Positions 1 to 9,241 of a DNA stretch of 64,000 bases are shown in pieces. Both the position numbers and the translations under genes were made by a program. This DNA comes from Desertivirga brevis (GTDB lineage: Bacteria; Bacteroidota; Bacteroidia; Sphingobacteriales; Sphingobacteriaceae): assembly GCF_017355835.1 (NCBI RefSeq), contig NZ_JAFEWF010000001.1, forward strand, positions 434,001 through 498,000, given 5' to 3'. Positions within the stretch are counted from its first letter, which is position 1; each line of letters begins with the position of its first letter. A model generated the notes under the pieces. It had not been told where the DNA came from and did not search any database. It saw only the letters and a list, made by a program, of their open reading frames with translations.

Positions 1-254
1 TTTTCTTTTCCTTCTTTGGGTTTATGGTAACTTTAGCACTTTCAGGCAAAGCGTTCTGTAATTCACTTAGAAGCATCGCTTCATTTACCACGACTCCAGA
101 ACATTCTATCCTAGCAAAAAAGGTGTTGTTATCCTGATCCACGAATTCCCGCATCGCAGTAATATTGAGGTGATGCCTTGCCATTAATTCTGAAATGATT
201 GCTACTAAACCAACTTTGTCCTTGCATTCAATCAGTATTAAATTCTCATTCATG
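1..254 (-). CDS. purU: Formyltetrahydrofolate deformylase, N-terminal part (cut by window edge)
   Basis: The reverse strand from the ATG at 254 reads about 84 residues and runs off the left edge. The start MNENLILIECKDKVGLVAII is an ACT-domain beta-alpha unit, followed by an NITAMREFVD segment and FFARIEC. This is the pattern of the N-terminal ACT domain of PurU, which hydrolyses 10-formyl-THF to formate and THF. The catalytic formyl-transferase-like domain lies outside the window, so the call rests on the ACT domain alone. Another ACT-domain protein is possible but fits the RFFxRxEF-like motif less well. It is transcribed divergently from the MBL hydrolase at 398. Confidence 0.75.
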
Positions 255-367
255 GGGCCTAATATATAAGATTAATATTTATTTGAAGCGAGCGAATAAA
301 AAACACCTCGGACCTAATCGAGTCTTATCTGATTTATTTAATGTACAGTTTTTAAATACTAAAAAAC

Positions 368-375
368 TATCTTTG
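368..375 (+). promoter_or_regulatory. Putative -7 element TATCTTTG of the MBL hydrolase gene
   Basis: TATCTTTG matches the Bacteroidota TAnnTTTG -7 consensus exactly and lies 22 nt before the ATG at 398. No convincing -33 TTTG is seen about 20 nt upstream. It is supported by position and motif only. Confidence 0.45.
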
Positions 376-397
376 ATTAACAAGGATTGACAGGGGA

Positions 398-1210
398 ATG
401 GCATTTGCAATGTGTTCATTAAATTCCGGGAGTAATGGGAATTGTTATTATATAGCAGGGAGGGACGAAGCAGTACTAATAGATGCTGGATTATCCTGCC
501 GAGAAACAGAAAAACGAATGAAGCGACTCGGCTTGAGTATGGATAAGGTTAAAGCCATATTTATTAGTCATGAGCACACCGATCATATTAAAGGTATTCC
601 AGGACTTGCTAAGAAACACAGACTTCCTGTTTATGTAACTTCAAAAACTTACCGAAACTCAGGTTTACAGCTCGATGCCGACTTAATCCTACCTTTTAAG
701 GCCTATGAATCCGTAACCGTAGGTTCTCTTTCCATTACCGCCTTTCCAAAATTTCACGACGCTGCTGATCCACATAGTTTTGTCATCAGTTACGGAGACA
801 AAAAAATTGGGGTCTTTACAGATATAGGAAATGTTTGCGAGCATGTAATCGAAAACTTCCAGCAATGCCACGCAATTTTCTTGGAAGCGAATTATGATGA
901 GGAAATGCTTAATCAGGGAAGATATCCTTATTTCTTAAAGAACAGGATTAGAGGAGGGCAGGGGCACTTATCGAACACGCAGGCCTTGAACCTTTTTATG
1001 GAATACCGCTCAGACAAGTTGAGTCACTTATTTTTATCTCATCTTTCTAAAGATAACAACTGCCCTGACCTGGTTTACAAAACCTTTAATGCTAAAGCGA
1101 AAAAAACAGAAATAATAGTTGCTTCAAGATATGAGGAAACGGGAGTTTATTATTTGGAAAGCAACTCGAGCAAGCAAAGGCCGGTTCAACTGCAACTTAA
1201 TCTATTTTAA
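398..1210 (+). CDS. YycJ/WalJ-type metallo-beta-lactamase-fold hydrolase
   Basis: This 270-residue cytoplasmic protein opens with the family-typical SLNSGSNGNCYYI strand-loop. It carries the metal-binding HEHTDH motif at residues 58-63, then further ligand candidates: a His in FPKFHD, an Asp in LEANYDEE and a His in FLSHLSKDN. Length and motif order fit the YycJ (WalJ) branch of MBL-fold hydrolases, a two-metal phosphodiesterase/exonuclease-like group whose exact substrate is unsettled. The start at 398 is chosen because it gives the short N-terminus usual for the family; the ATG at 410 is an alternative. It is convergent with the amidohydrolase gene, with which it shares a hairpin terminator. 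Confidence 0.88.
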   Translation: MAFAMCSLNSGSNGNCYYIAGRDEAVLIDAGLSCRETEKRMKRLGLSMDKVKAIFISHEHTDHIKGIPGLAKKHRLPVYVTSKTYRNSGLQLDADLILPFKAYESVTVGSLSITAFPKFHDAADPHSFVISYGDKKIGVFTDIGNVCEHVIENFQQCHAIFLEANYDEEMLNQGRYPYFLKNRIRGGQGHLSNTQALNLFMEYRSDKLSHLFLSHLSKDNNCPDLVYKTFNAKAKKTEIIVASRYEETGVYYLESNSSKQRPVQLQLNLF

Positions 1211-1253
1211 GTATTGCTTCCTTTATACTACTGAATAAAGGAAGCAATACTTA
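1208..1253. terminator. Bidirectional hairpin terminator, 19-bp perfect stem
   Basis: Arms 1208-1226 and 1235-1253 are perfectly complementary around an 8-nt loop. The left arm begins with the TAA stop codon of the MBL gene, and the right arm ends two bases before the stop of the convergent gene at 1255. The short A/T ends allow use on both strands. Confidence 0.85.
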
Positions 1254-1254
1254 A

Positions 1255-4200
1255 CTAATCACACTCCGGGTGGGTATAAATAAATGTCTCCGAATCACCA
1301 GAGAAGTTACCGAAACTTTCTCCGCGACCTGTTTGCCACCACATTTTATTTCTTAATTTCTCAATATTTCCTACTTCATTGAGGTTTTCATCATACAGGT
1401 GACCATTTAGCATCACAAACTTTATGCGTTCTGTATTTCTGATGTCTTCCAGAGGATTCTCCTCCAATACTATCAAATCTGCCAATTTTCCAGCCTCGAT
1501 TGAACCAATTTCCTTAGACATACCCAAATAATCCGCACCATTAATAGTGGCCGATTTTAGTACTTGTAGTGGTGACATTCCTCCCTGAGCAAGCATCCAC
1601 ATTTCCCAGTGAGCACCCAGTCCCTGTAACTGCCCGTGGGAGCCTAAATTAACTTTAGTGCCTCCATCTGCCAGCTGTTTAACTGCTTTTGAAATTTCTA
1701 TATGTCCATAATCCGCAAATTCTGAGGTATTCCTTCTTCTGGAGCGGCTATCCACAACGGGCCTCGGTACAAAATTAAGCAGTCGTTCATTTTCCCAAAC
1801 ATTTGTCCTGTCATACCAAAAGTTCTCTCCCGACTGGGCTCCATAGGCTACAATCAGCGTTGGAGTGTAAGCTGTTTTGCTGGCATTCCATAATGCCTTT
1901 ACGTCTTTGTATAATGGTACTACCGGGATATTGTGTTCAATTCCAGTATGACCATCAAGGATCATCGACATATTATGTGAATATGTAGAACCACCTTCCG
2001 GAACAACTTCCATTTTCAATTCTCTTGCTGCTTGAATAATCTGCTGGCGTTGTTCTCTTCTTGGCTGATTGTAGGACTTGACAGAAAATGCGCCCAACGC
2101 CTTTAATCTACGCAAGCTTGAACGGGCATCATCAAGACTATTTATAACAGCTTTAAAATCACCTTCGGCTCCGTACAAAATTGTCCCTGTGGAGAAAATC
2201 CTTGGACCTGTAAGTATTCCCGCCCTTTGCATTTCCGACTGACTGAATACCATTTCGGAATTACTTGAAGGATCATGAGCAGTTGTTACTCCGAAGGCCA
2301 GGTTCGCAAGGTAGCTCCAATCAGCCTGAGAGGAAACTCCATCTGGACTGGTAGGTAAGTGAGCATGGACATCAACAATTCCAGGCATAATGGTCTTGTT
2401 TTCTGCGTTAATCACCTTCGCATCTTCCGGCACCTTCACTTGGTCGGACGGACCTACAGACACAATTTTATTTTCTTTAATTACTACTGTACCATTTTCA
2501 ATCACCTGGTCTCCCTTCATTGTAATGATTCTAGCATTGGTCAATGCAATAGAACCAGAAGGAAGATCTGCTTTAAGCTTTAAGCCGATATCAATCCCAG
2601 AACTATCTGAATTTTTATCCTCAACATCAGTCAAATCTTTTATTTCTTCCGAGAAATATCCCGAACCCAAGGTCCAGTTAAGCTTTTTACTGTCTTTACT
2701 CCAATGAATGAAAGTTCCAGCATCCCTCGTAACTTTCGTAAGTGGAAGTGACTTGTTCGTAGAAGACAAGTCCAGTGCATTATTTGTATTAACTAAAGGA
2801 GTTAAATAAACGTTAAAGAGTTCATTGAAGGCCATCCACTTTCCGTCAGGACTAGGCACAAACTGTGTCGCATATTGGGAAACATAGTGAGTACGGATAT
2901 TCGCACCATTTACATCCATGCTTTTGAAGGCTTTCTTTCCGTTTTCATTTGATTGAAAATAGATCCTTGTATCCGAGGAATTGAATAACGGCCTTATACC
3001 CGCATCCGATACTTTAGTAGGAGCCCCACCAGTTGCTGGCATTACATAAATTCCCCCATTTTTACCATAGGTAAAACCTAGCATCATATTACCACCGCCT
3101 TTTCTAAAAACAATCTTATCGCCTTTATTTGAAAACTTAGGTGAATAATAAAAGCCCTTCTCAGTAGTAAGCTGAATGATTCTTCCTGTTGCAAGTTCTA
3201 TTCTGTTAATCGAACCCTTCATTTCATCACTCCAGTTTACATAAATGATAGACTTCCCGTCAGGACTAAATTCAGGTTCAAATTCAAAGTCAGTTCCGGT
3301 GGTAATACGAGTTGGCTTCCCATTAGGAAGATCTTTTACATAAATATATCCCGCTGCATTAAATGCAACTTTCTTCCCATCAGGCGAAGTAGTCAATTGG
3401 CGGATCATCCGCACTTTAAAATCATCTGAAAACACTTTCTGATCGAAATGCAGGGCTTCAGCCACTGAATGATTTGAAGTTAATTCAAAAGGAATGATTG
3501 AAACAATTTGAGTGTTCACATCAAGCTTCCTTATTTTTCCCTTAGCATAGAAAATAATATTCTTACTGTCGGGTGTCCAGGCAAAGTTAGGGTACACGCC
3601 GAAGATAGCCCACGTTTCCTGCTGGTCACGAGACAGGTCATCATATAAAGGCCATTCTTCTCCTGTCGAAAGATCCTGAACATAAAGAGTTGTTTTAAGT
3701 CTTACCCGCTTAACAAAAGCCATCAGCTTACCGTCCGGAGAAATTTCCGGTCTTACTGCTCCACCTTGTCCCCCGGCTACGGTTTCAAAAGTTCCTGTTT
3801 CACGGTCCAGTCTCCTGATATTGTAAATCTCGCCATTAGGATCTTTATTGTATTCGAAATAAGGCCCCGGACTTACATCTTCACTAAAATAAACATATCT
3901 GCCATCCGGAGACACCTCTGGTTCGCCTGCATCCTGCTGATCATTTTTACGCTTGGTAAGTTGAATCCCATCGCCTCCTCTAATACTATATAGCCACATC
4001 TCGCCAGCACCCAAAGATCTGGTACTTGTGAAGTGCTTTCTGGCGATAATATATTCGTTATCTGGTGTCCAGCTTGCATTATTTAAAAGTCTGAAAGATT
4101 CCTTCGTTATAGATCTCTTTCCTGACCCGTCTGCGTTCATAATCCAGATATTATCACCACCCTCTTTATCACTTGTGTAGGAAATAAATTTCCCGTTGGG

Positions 4201-4467
4201 ACTAAATCGAGGTTGAACTTCATAAGCTGAGCCAGCTGACAAAACAGTAGCCCTACCACCGGCAATAGGCATCTTATAAATGTCGCCAAGCAGATCGAAA
4301 ACGATTTCCTTCCCATCAGGACTAACATCAAGGTTCATCCACGTTCCCTCATCAACGGTGAAGGAAACCGATTTTGAAGGAGACCCAGTTCTCTCTACAT
4401 TCCATTTTTGCTGACTAAATACTGCACTTGTCAATAAGCTAAAGAAGACGACAGAAAGTTTTTTCAT
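1255..4467 (-). CDS. Secreted TolB-like beta-propeller / amidohydrolase fusion protein
   Basis: This 1070-residue protein has a signal peptide (MKKLSVVFFSLLTSAVFSQQ). Residues about 45-590 contain repeated SPDGK-type blades of the TolB/WD40-like PD40 family. A C-terminal amidohydrolase domain follows, with the metal-binding GIVDVHAHLP motif at about residue 700 and a GSIEAGKLADLIVL tail typical of imidazolonepropionase/prolidase-like enzymes. A predicted periplasmic or secreted hydrolase with a peptide or cyclic-amide substrate follows from the family, but the substrate cannot be read from sequence. The gene is a single transcription unit on the minus strand, ending at the shared terminator. 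The length is usual for this Bacteroidota fusion family. Confidence 0.88.
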   Translation of the reverse strand: MKKLSVVFFSLLTSAVFSQQKWNVERTGSPSKSVSFTVDEGTWMNLDVSPDGKEIVFDLLGDIYKMPIAGGRATVLSAGSAYEVQPRFSPNGKFISYTSDKEGGDNIWIMNADGSGKRSITKESFRLLNNASWTPDNEYIIARKHFTSTRSLGAGEMWLYSIRGGDGIQLTKRKNDQQDAGEPEVSPDGRYVYFSEDVSPGPYFEYNKDPNGEIYNIRRLDRETGTFETVAGGQGGAVRPEISPDGKLMAFVKRVRLKTTLYVQDLSTGEEWPLYDDLSRDQQETWAIFGVYPNFAWTPDSKNIIFYAKGKIRKLDVNTQIVSIIPFELTSNHSVAEALHFDQKVFSDDFKVRMIRQLTTSPDGKKVAFNAAGYIYVKDLPNGKPTRITTGTDFEFEPEFSPDGKSIIYVNWSDEMKGSINRIELATGRIIQLTTEKGFYYSPKFSNKGDKIVFRKGGGNMMLGFTYGKNGGIYVMPATGGAPTKVSDAGIRPLFNSSDTRIYFQSNENGKKAFKSMDVNGANIRTHYVSQYATQFVPSPDGKWMAFNELFNVYLTPLVNTNNALDLSSTNKSLPLTKVTRDAGTFIHWSKDSKKLNWTLGSGYFSEEIKDLTDVEDKNSDSSGIDIGLKLKADLPSGSIALTNARIITMKGDQVIENGTVVIKENKIVSVGPSDQVKVPEDAKVINAENKTIMPGIVDVHAHLPTSPDGVSSQADWSYLANLAFGVTTAHDPSSNSEMVFSQSEMQRAGILTGPRIFSTGTILYGAEGDFKAVINSLDDARSSLRRLKALGAFSVKSYNQPRREQRQQIIQAARELKMEVVPEGGSTYSHNMSMILDGHTGIEHNIPVVPLYKDVKALWNASKTAYTPTLIVAYGAQSGENFWYDRTNVWENERLLNFVPRPVVDSRSRRRNTSEFADYGHIEISKAVKQLADGGTKVNLGSHGQLQGLGAHWEMWMLAQGGMSPLQVLKSATINGADYLGMSKEIGSIEAGKLADLIVLEENPLEDIRNTERIKFVMLNGHLYDENLNEVGNIEKLRNKMWWQTGRGESFGNFSGDSETFIYTHPECD

Positions 4468-4569
4468 TCAAATTAATTTTGTAGTAATAGCATAAGCTAA
4501 GCAAAAAGGCATAAATAACATGTTGCAACTATGCGCCGTGTTTCGCTTCACTTGCTGATTAAAAGACAA

Positions 4570-4603
4570 TTGACCTTAACGTAAATGAAAAATGTTAAGT
4601 CAA
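4570..4603. promoter_or_regulatory. Inverted repeat between divergent genes
   Basis: TTGAC-c-TTAAC (4570-4580) faces GTTAAGTCAA (4594-4603), giving a 10-bp stem with one bulged C. It lies between the divergent amidohydrolase and recQ starts. It may be an operator, but nothing else supports a specific regulator. Confidence 0.3.
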
Positions 4604-4661
4604 AAAGATATCTAATGTGTAGGCGCAAATATACCGCTTGTTTTGTGGGTTAAACTAAAAA

Positions 4662-4696
4662 TTTGGTCAATTATTGTCCGGTGTTTGTTAGTTTTG
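4662..4696 (+). promoter_or_regulatory. Putative Bacteroidota-type promoter of recQ
   Basis: TTTG at 4662-4665 and TAGTTTTG at 4689-4696 (fits TAnnTTTG) are 23 nt apart. The -7 box ends only 4 nt before the ATG at 4701, so transcription would begin at or near the start codon and give a leaderless or almost leaderless mRNA. A second, internal start codon cannot be excluded. Confidence 0.45.
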
Positions 4697-4700
4697 AGAA

Positions 4701-6593
4701 ATGTCCATTTACCAGGTATTAAAAAAATATTGGAACTACGACTCATTCCGCCCTCTACAAGAAGATATTATTCTTTCAGTGATGGAAGGGAAGGATACTT
4801 TGGCATTATTACCGACCGGAGGAGGTAAATCAGTTTGTTTTCAGGTCCCCGCGATGACGATGCCAGGAATATGTATAGTTGTTTCGCCTCTCATTGCTTT
4901 AATGAAAGATCAGGTTGAGAATCTTAAAGCAAGGGGAATTGAAGCTGTTGCAATAGTTTCTGGAATGGGTAAGAGAGAGGTGGATATCCTTCTTGATAAC
5001 TGCGTTTATGGTCCGATAAAATTTCTATATCTATCACCAGAAAGACTAATGTCTGATTTGGTAAGAGAAAGGATAAGATATATGAAGGTAAACCTATTCG
5101 CGGTAGACGAGGCGCATTGTATTTCGCAGTGGGGATATGACTTCAGGCCACCTTATCTTGAACTGTCAAATCTCAGAGAATTACATCCCAATGTTCCGGT
5201 CCTTGCTCTCACAGCTACAGCTACAGAATTTGTAGTTGAGGATATCCAACTGAAGCTGTCGTTCAAAAAGAAGAATGTCTTTCGCAAAAGCTTTGAGCGT
5301 AAGAACTTGGGATATATAGTTTCCCATGAGGATAATAAGCTAAGGAAGTTGTTCGCGATAGCGAAAAAGGTGCAGGGTACTGGCATTGTATACGTACGAA
5401 ACAGGAGGGAAACACAGGAAGTAGCAAGACAACTGAATGCACAAGGTATAAGGGCAGATTATTATCACGCGGGGGTTCCGGCCCTTCAGCGAAGCGAGAA
5501 GCAGGAAGCATGGAAAAACAATCAGATCAGGGTTATTGTAGCTACTAATGCTTTCGGAATGGGTATAGATAAACCAGATGTCCGCTTTGTTGTGCACCTG
5601 GATCTCCCCGAGAGCCTTGAAGCTTATTACCAGGAAGCCGGACGGGCGGGCCGAGATGAACAAAAGGCTTTCGGAGTGCTATTGTATAATCATTCAGACC
5701 GATTGCAACTCGAGCGCAAGTTAGAATTGAGCTTTCCATCCGCAGAGGAGATTAAACAAGCATACCATTTTCTCGGGAACTACTTCCAATTAGCGTACGA
5801 GGCAGGAGAGGGCCTTACTTTCGAATTTGACATCGCCGATTTTTGTTCAAGGTACAAGCTGGAACCCATAAAAACTTTGAACATATTCAAGTTTCTGGAG
5901 CATGATGGGTATATATCATTAACAGAAAGTGTTTATCTGCCCTCAAGGGTAAAAATTGTAGTAAGCAATGAGGAGTTATATCGGTTTCAGATCGAATATG
6001 CAAGCTATGACTCGTTCATTAAAATGCTCCTTCGATCGCACGGAGGTATGTTCGACCAGTATGCAATGATCAGAGAAACTGATCTTGCTAAAAGGGTAGG
6101 AATGAGGTTTGATGATGTGGTTAAGGTTTTGGATAAATTGGAACAACTTGAAATCATTTCCTACCTGAAGCAAACCGACAAGCCTCAGGTTTACTTTAGT
6201 CGAGCAAGAGTGGATACACAAAATCTACATATAGACACTAAATATATCAGGCAACGTAAGGAGATTATGCAACAACAGATTCAGGCAGTTATAGAATATG
6301 CAGAAGCAAAAAAATGCCGGAGCAGTATGCTATTGAAATACTTTGACGAAATAACTGACGAAAAATGCGGGGTCTGTGATGTTTGTATAGCGGAGAAGCG
6401 AATCGAAGATAGACAGACAGTTTTTGCTCAAATCACTTACGAAATCCTCGAAGTTCTTGCTACGTCACATCTTACTATCGACGAATTGATTTCCAGAGTT
6501 CCAACAGGTACCGAGGCCGAGAAGATTGAGGCCTTTCGAAACCTTCTAGATGCAGGTAAACTAAAAACCGACGGAGAGAAGTATTACCTGTAA
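4701..6593 (+). CDS. recQ: RecQ-family ATP-dependent DNA helicase
   Basis: This 630-residue superfamily-2 helicase unwinds recombination and replication intermediates 3' to 5'. Visible motifs are FRPLQ (motif 0), LLPTGGGKS (Walker A, 36-44), DEAH at 136-139, the aromatic-rich loop CISQWGYDFR, TATAT (motif III) and a YYQEAGRAGRDE motif VI in RecA domain 2. The RecQ zinc-binding cysteine set (KKCRSSMLLKYF then CGVCDVC) follows at about residue 535-565. A short winged-helix-like C-terminus ends the protein and no clear HRDC domain is present. Many Bacteroidota carry two RecQ paralogues; this is the shorter type. The gene stands alone between convergent and divergent neighbours. Confidence 0.95.
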   Translation: MSIYQVLKKYWNYDSFRPLQEDIILSVMEGKDTLALLPTGGGKSVCFQVPAMTMPGICIVVSPLIALMKDQVENLKARGIEAVAIVSGMGKREVDILLDNCVYGPIKFLYLSPERLMSDLVRERIRYMKVNLFAVDEAHCISQWGYDFRPPYLELSNLRELHPNVPVLALTATATEFVVEDIQLKLSFKKKNVFRKSFERKNLGYIVSHEDNKLRKLFAIAKKVQGTGIVYVRNRRETQEVARQLNAQGIRADYYHAGVPALQRSEKQEAWKNNQIRVIVATNAFGMGIDKPDVRFVVHLDLPESLEAYYQEAGRAGRDEQKAFGVLLYNHSDRLQLERKLELSFPSAEEIKQAYHFLGNYFQLAYEAGEGLTFEFDIADFCSRYKLEPIKTLNIFKFLEHDGYISLTESVYLPSRVKIVVSNEELYRFQIEYASYDSFIKMLLRSHGGMFDQYAMIRETDLAKRVGMRFDDVVKVLDKLEQLEIISYLKQTDKPQVYFSRARVDTQNLHIDTKYIRQRKEIMQQQIQAVIEYAEAKKCRSSMLLKYFDEITDEKCGVCDVCIAEKRIEDRQTVFAQITYEILEVLATSHLTIDELISRVPTGTEAEKIEAFRNLLDAGKLKTDGEKYYL

Positions 6594-6639
6594 CAGAAAT
6601 CACCCGCTGTAATACTAATTAATCAATTAACAACGATAA

Positions 6640-7380
6640 TTAAGCTTTTCCTTTTTCGTAATCTTTAAACCAGCTCCCTACTTTCATTTGGATTACACCA
6701 AAAAATGCCTCCCTGAAAATTCTAGTGCTCATTTTAGATTCACCTTCTGTACGGTCAGTAAAGATAATAGGAACTTCAACTACCTTAAATCCATGCTGAA
6801 TGGCAGTGAACTTCATTTCTATCTGAAATGCATATCCCACAAATTTAATCCTGTCAAGTGCTATAGTCTGTAATACTTTTCTTTTAAAACATTTGAACCC
6901 CGCAGTAGCATCTTGTATATCTATACCCGTTACAAGTCTCACATAAACAGAGGCAAAGAATGACATTAATACTCTACTCATGGGCCAATTCACAACATTA
7001 ACCCCCTTAATATACCTGGATCCGATGGCTACATCTGCTCCCTGTACACAGGCCTCTCTTAACTTTATCAGATCATCAGGATTGTGAGAAAAATCTGCAT
7101 CCATCTCAAAAATATATTCGTAGGTATGTTTTAAAGCCCATTCAAAACCGTGAATATATGCTGTTCCTAGTCCTAGCTTTCCCTTACGTTCTTCAATGAA
7201 CAGCTTACCTGAAAATTCACCTTGTAGGTGTTTAACAATATCGGCAGTCCCGTCAGGCGAGCCATCATCCACAACCAGGACATGGAATACATGTGTTAAG
7301 GAAAAGACCTTTCGAAGAATCTTCTCAATGTTTTCCTTTTCATTATATGTTGGAATTATTACTAGACTGTCTGAAAGCAC
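6640..7380 (-). CDS. Polyprenol-phosphate mannosyltransferase-like glycosyltransferase (GT2, Dpm1 type)
   Basis: This 246-residue soluble GT-A enzyme has the nucleotide-binding VVDDGSPDGTADIV motif near residue 37, the MDADFSHNPDDL (DxD region) near residue 94, and ATAGFKCFKRKVL characteristic of dolichol/polyprenol-phosphate mannose synthases. It has no C-terminal membrane segments, so it matches the short Dpm1-like class that charges a polyprenyl-phosphate carrier at the inner membrane. The sugar donor cannot be read from the sequence. It lies just downstream of the POT operon on the same strand but is separated from it by the terminator at 7428-7452. Confidence 0.87.
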   Translation of the reverse strand: MLSDSLVIIPTYNEKENIEKILRKVFSLTHVFHVLVVDDGSPDGTADIVKHLQGEFSGKLFIEERKGKLGLGTAYIHGFEWALKHTYEYIFEMDADFSHNPDDLIKLREACVQGADVAIGSRYIKGVNVVNWPMSRVLMSFFASVYVRLVTGIDIQDATAGFKCFKRKVLQTIALDRIKFVGYAFQIEMKFTAIQHGFKVVEVPIIFTDRTEGESKMSTRIFREAFFGVIQMKVGSWFKDYEKGKA

Positions 7381-7427
7381 GGATTGGTATTAAAGCAGCA
7401 AAAGTAATTTTAAAAAAAGATAAAAGA

Positions 7428-7452
7428 AACCCCTGCCCAGTAAACAGGGGTT
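7428..7452 (-). terminator. Terminator after the POT transporter operon
   Basis: AACCCCTG (7428-7435) and CAGGGGTT (7445-7452) form a perfect 8-bp GC-rich stem with a 9-nt loop. On the minus strand it is followed by a T-rich stretch, just after the stop of the transporter at 7465. Confidence 0.8.
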
Positions 7453-7464
7453 AAAATATGTTAA

Positions 7465-9228
7465 TTAATGAACTCCGTGCATCAGTCTCTTTACTAATGG
7501 AGTAAGCAACATTATAAAAATCCCTACACCAATTGGTATCAGAGTAAAGATGAGAAAGAAAGTTGACATGGAGTATTGAGAAGTAATTTTGTCGATCATT
7601 CCGCCAGTTGTACCTGCAACCTTATTTCCAATGGCTATTGCTAAATACCAGATACCAAACATAATGGCAATCATCCTGCCAGGAACTAGCTTACTAACGT
7701 ACGACAAGCCAACCGGGGAAATGAAAAGCTCACCCATGGTGTGAAAGAAATAAGCAAATACAAGCCAGATCATACTAACGGAAGCGACTTTTGCCCCCTG
7801 AGGTATATCACTTGCTCCGTATGCAAGGGCTGCGAAACCTATGCCTAAAAGGATCATTCCAAAGCCATACTTTAAAGTAGCAAAGGGGTTGTATTTACTT
7901 TCCCATATTTTAGAAACAAGAGGCGCAAAGGTAATGATGAACAGAGAGTTAAGAACGTTAAACCAAGATGCCGGAACTTCAGCCTGGACATCATTATATT
8001 GATTCTTCAACATGTAAATCACGATACCCCAAATTATTACAAAACTTGTCGCCAAAATAACATTGCCCAAAGCGTACCTGTCAAAGGTCGACTTAAACAA
8101 TTTGAATAGCACATAGGAGATAATAAGCAATGGAATAACGGTGATAGCTGTATTGACTACGTTAAAAATAAGCTTGGAATTTCCCTCAAGAACACGTGCG
8201 GTGTAATCCTTTGCAAAAATGGTCATGGAACCGCCTGCCTGTTCAAAGGCAGCCCAGAAGAATATAGTTATAAAAGCAAGGCATATCACAGCTATCATCC
8301 GGTCCCTAAGAACAGGAGTATATTGTGCAATCCTTTTTATTAAAATGAATATAAAAAGGACAAGAGCAAAAAGAATAACGGCATTATCACCAGACAGGTT
8401 TCCAAGAGAGAAATCAAAAAGGTTAGATTTGGTTATTTTAGAAACAGGATCATTTATTGTCCAAACCAACCCAAGAATCGAGATCAAACCAATAATAAGC
8501 AGATCAAAGGATGAAAAAGGGTTTCTTGTGGCAACTCTTGGATCTTCATTAGCATCTGCTGAATCTTCGCCAGTCTCAGGTTTTAATCCTATACTTCCAA
8601 AGATGTTTCGGGTGAAGTAAAACTGAAGCATTCCAATGAACATAAAAATTCCGGCCAATCCAAAACCATAACTCCAGCCCCAATCTGGGCTTTCTCCAAT
8701 ATAACCACAGAGAAGAATGCCCAAAAACGCACCAGAATTAACTCCCATATAGAAAATAGTATAAGCACCATCTTTCTTTTCAGGATGCTTTTTATACATA
8801 TGAGAAAGGATAGAAGTCATGTTAGGCTTGAAAAAACCGTTCCCGATCACAAGCAAGCCAAGCCCGAGGTACATAAAAAAGGAATGGAACTCCATGGCCA
8901 TTGAAAGGTGACCAAGAGTCATAAGTAGGGCACCAAGCACAACTGCCCAGCGATACCCAATGATCCTGTCGGCAACATATCCACCTAATATTGGTGTGAG
9001 ATAAGCCAGAGAAGTGTAAGAACCATAAATAGCGAGCGCACTTTCCCGTTCCCATCCCCATCCAGGATTTACTCCTGTTATTGCTGACGTTAAAAACAAG
9101 ACAAGAAGGGCTCGCATGCCATAGTAGGAAAAGCGTTCCCACATCTCTGTAAAAAATAGAACGAAAAGTCCTTCGGGATGCCCAATAACCTTTCTATCAA
9201 ATAAATGATCGTTTGCTGTATTTGTCAT
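7465..9228 (-). CDS. POT/PTR family proton-coupled oligopeptide transporter (first of a pair)
   Basis: This 587-residue inner-membrane protein has about 12-14 hydrophobic helices. The family motif EMWERFSYYGMRALL lies near residue 28 (ExxER, proton-coupling), and the PTR2 signature FFKPNMTSILSHMY is in the first half. It is expected to import di- and tripeptides with protons. It is separated by only 13 nt from the upstream POT gene at 9242, so it is co-transcribed with a second paralogue and a dipeptidyl peptidase. The paralogues differ in loop lengths (587 versus 518 residues), which suggests different peptide preferences rather than a recent duplication. Confidence 0.92.
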   Translation of the reverse strand: MTNTANDHLFDRKVIGHPEGLFVLFFTEMWERFSYYGMRALLVLFLTSAITGVNPGWGWERESALAIYGSYTSLAYLTPILGGYVADRIIGYRWAVVLGALLMTLGHLSMAMEFHSFFMYLGLGLLVIGNGFFKPNMTSILSHMYKKHPEKKDGAYTIFYMGVNSGAFLGILLCGYIGESPDWGWSYGFGLAGIFMFIGMLQFYFTRNIFGSIGLKPETGEDSADANEDPRVATRNPFSSFDLLIIGLISILGLVWTINDPVSKITKSNLFDFSLGNLSGDNAVILFALVLFIFILIKRIAQYTPVLRDRMIAVICLAFITIFFWAAFEQAGGSMTIFAKDYTARVLEGNSKLIFNVVNTAITVIPLLIISYVLFKLFKSTFDRYALGNVILATSFVIIWGIVIYMLKNQYNDVQAEVPASWFNVLNSLFIITFAPLVSKIWESKYNPFATLKYGFGMILLGIGFAALAYGASDIPQGAKVASVSMIWLVFAYFFHTMGELFISPVGLSYVSKLVPGRMIAIMFGIWYLAIAIGNKVAGTTGGMIDKITSQYSMSTFFLIFTLIPIGVGIFIMLLTPLVKRLMHGVH

Positions 9229-9241
9229 AAATAATTCTACC

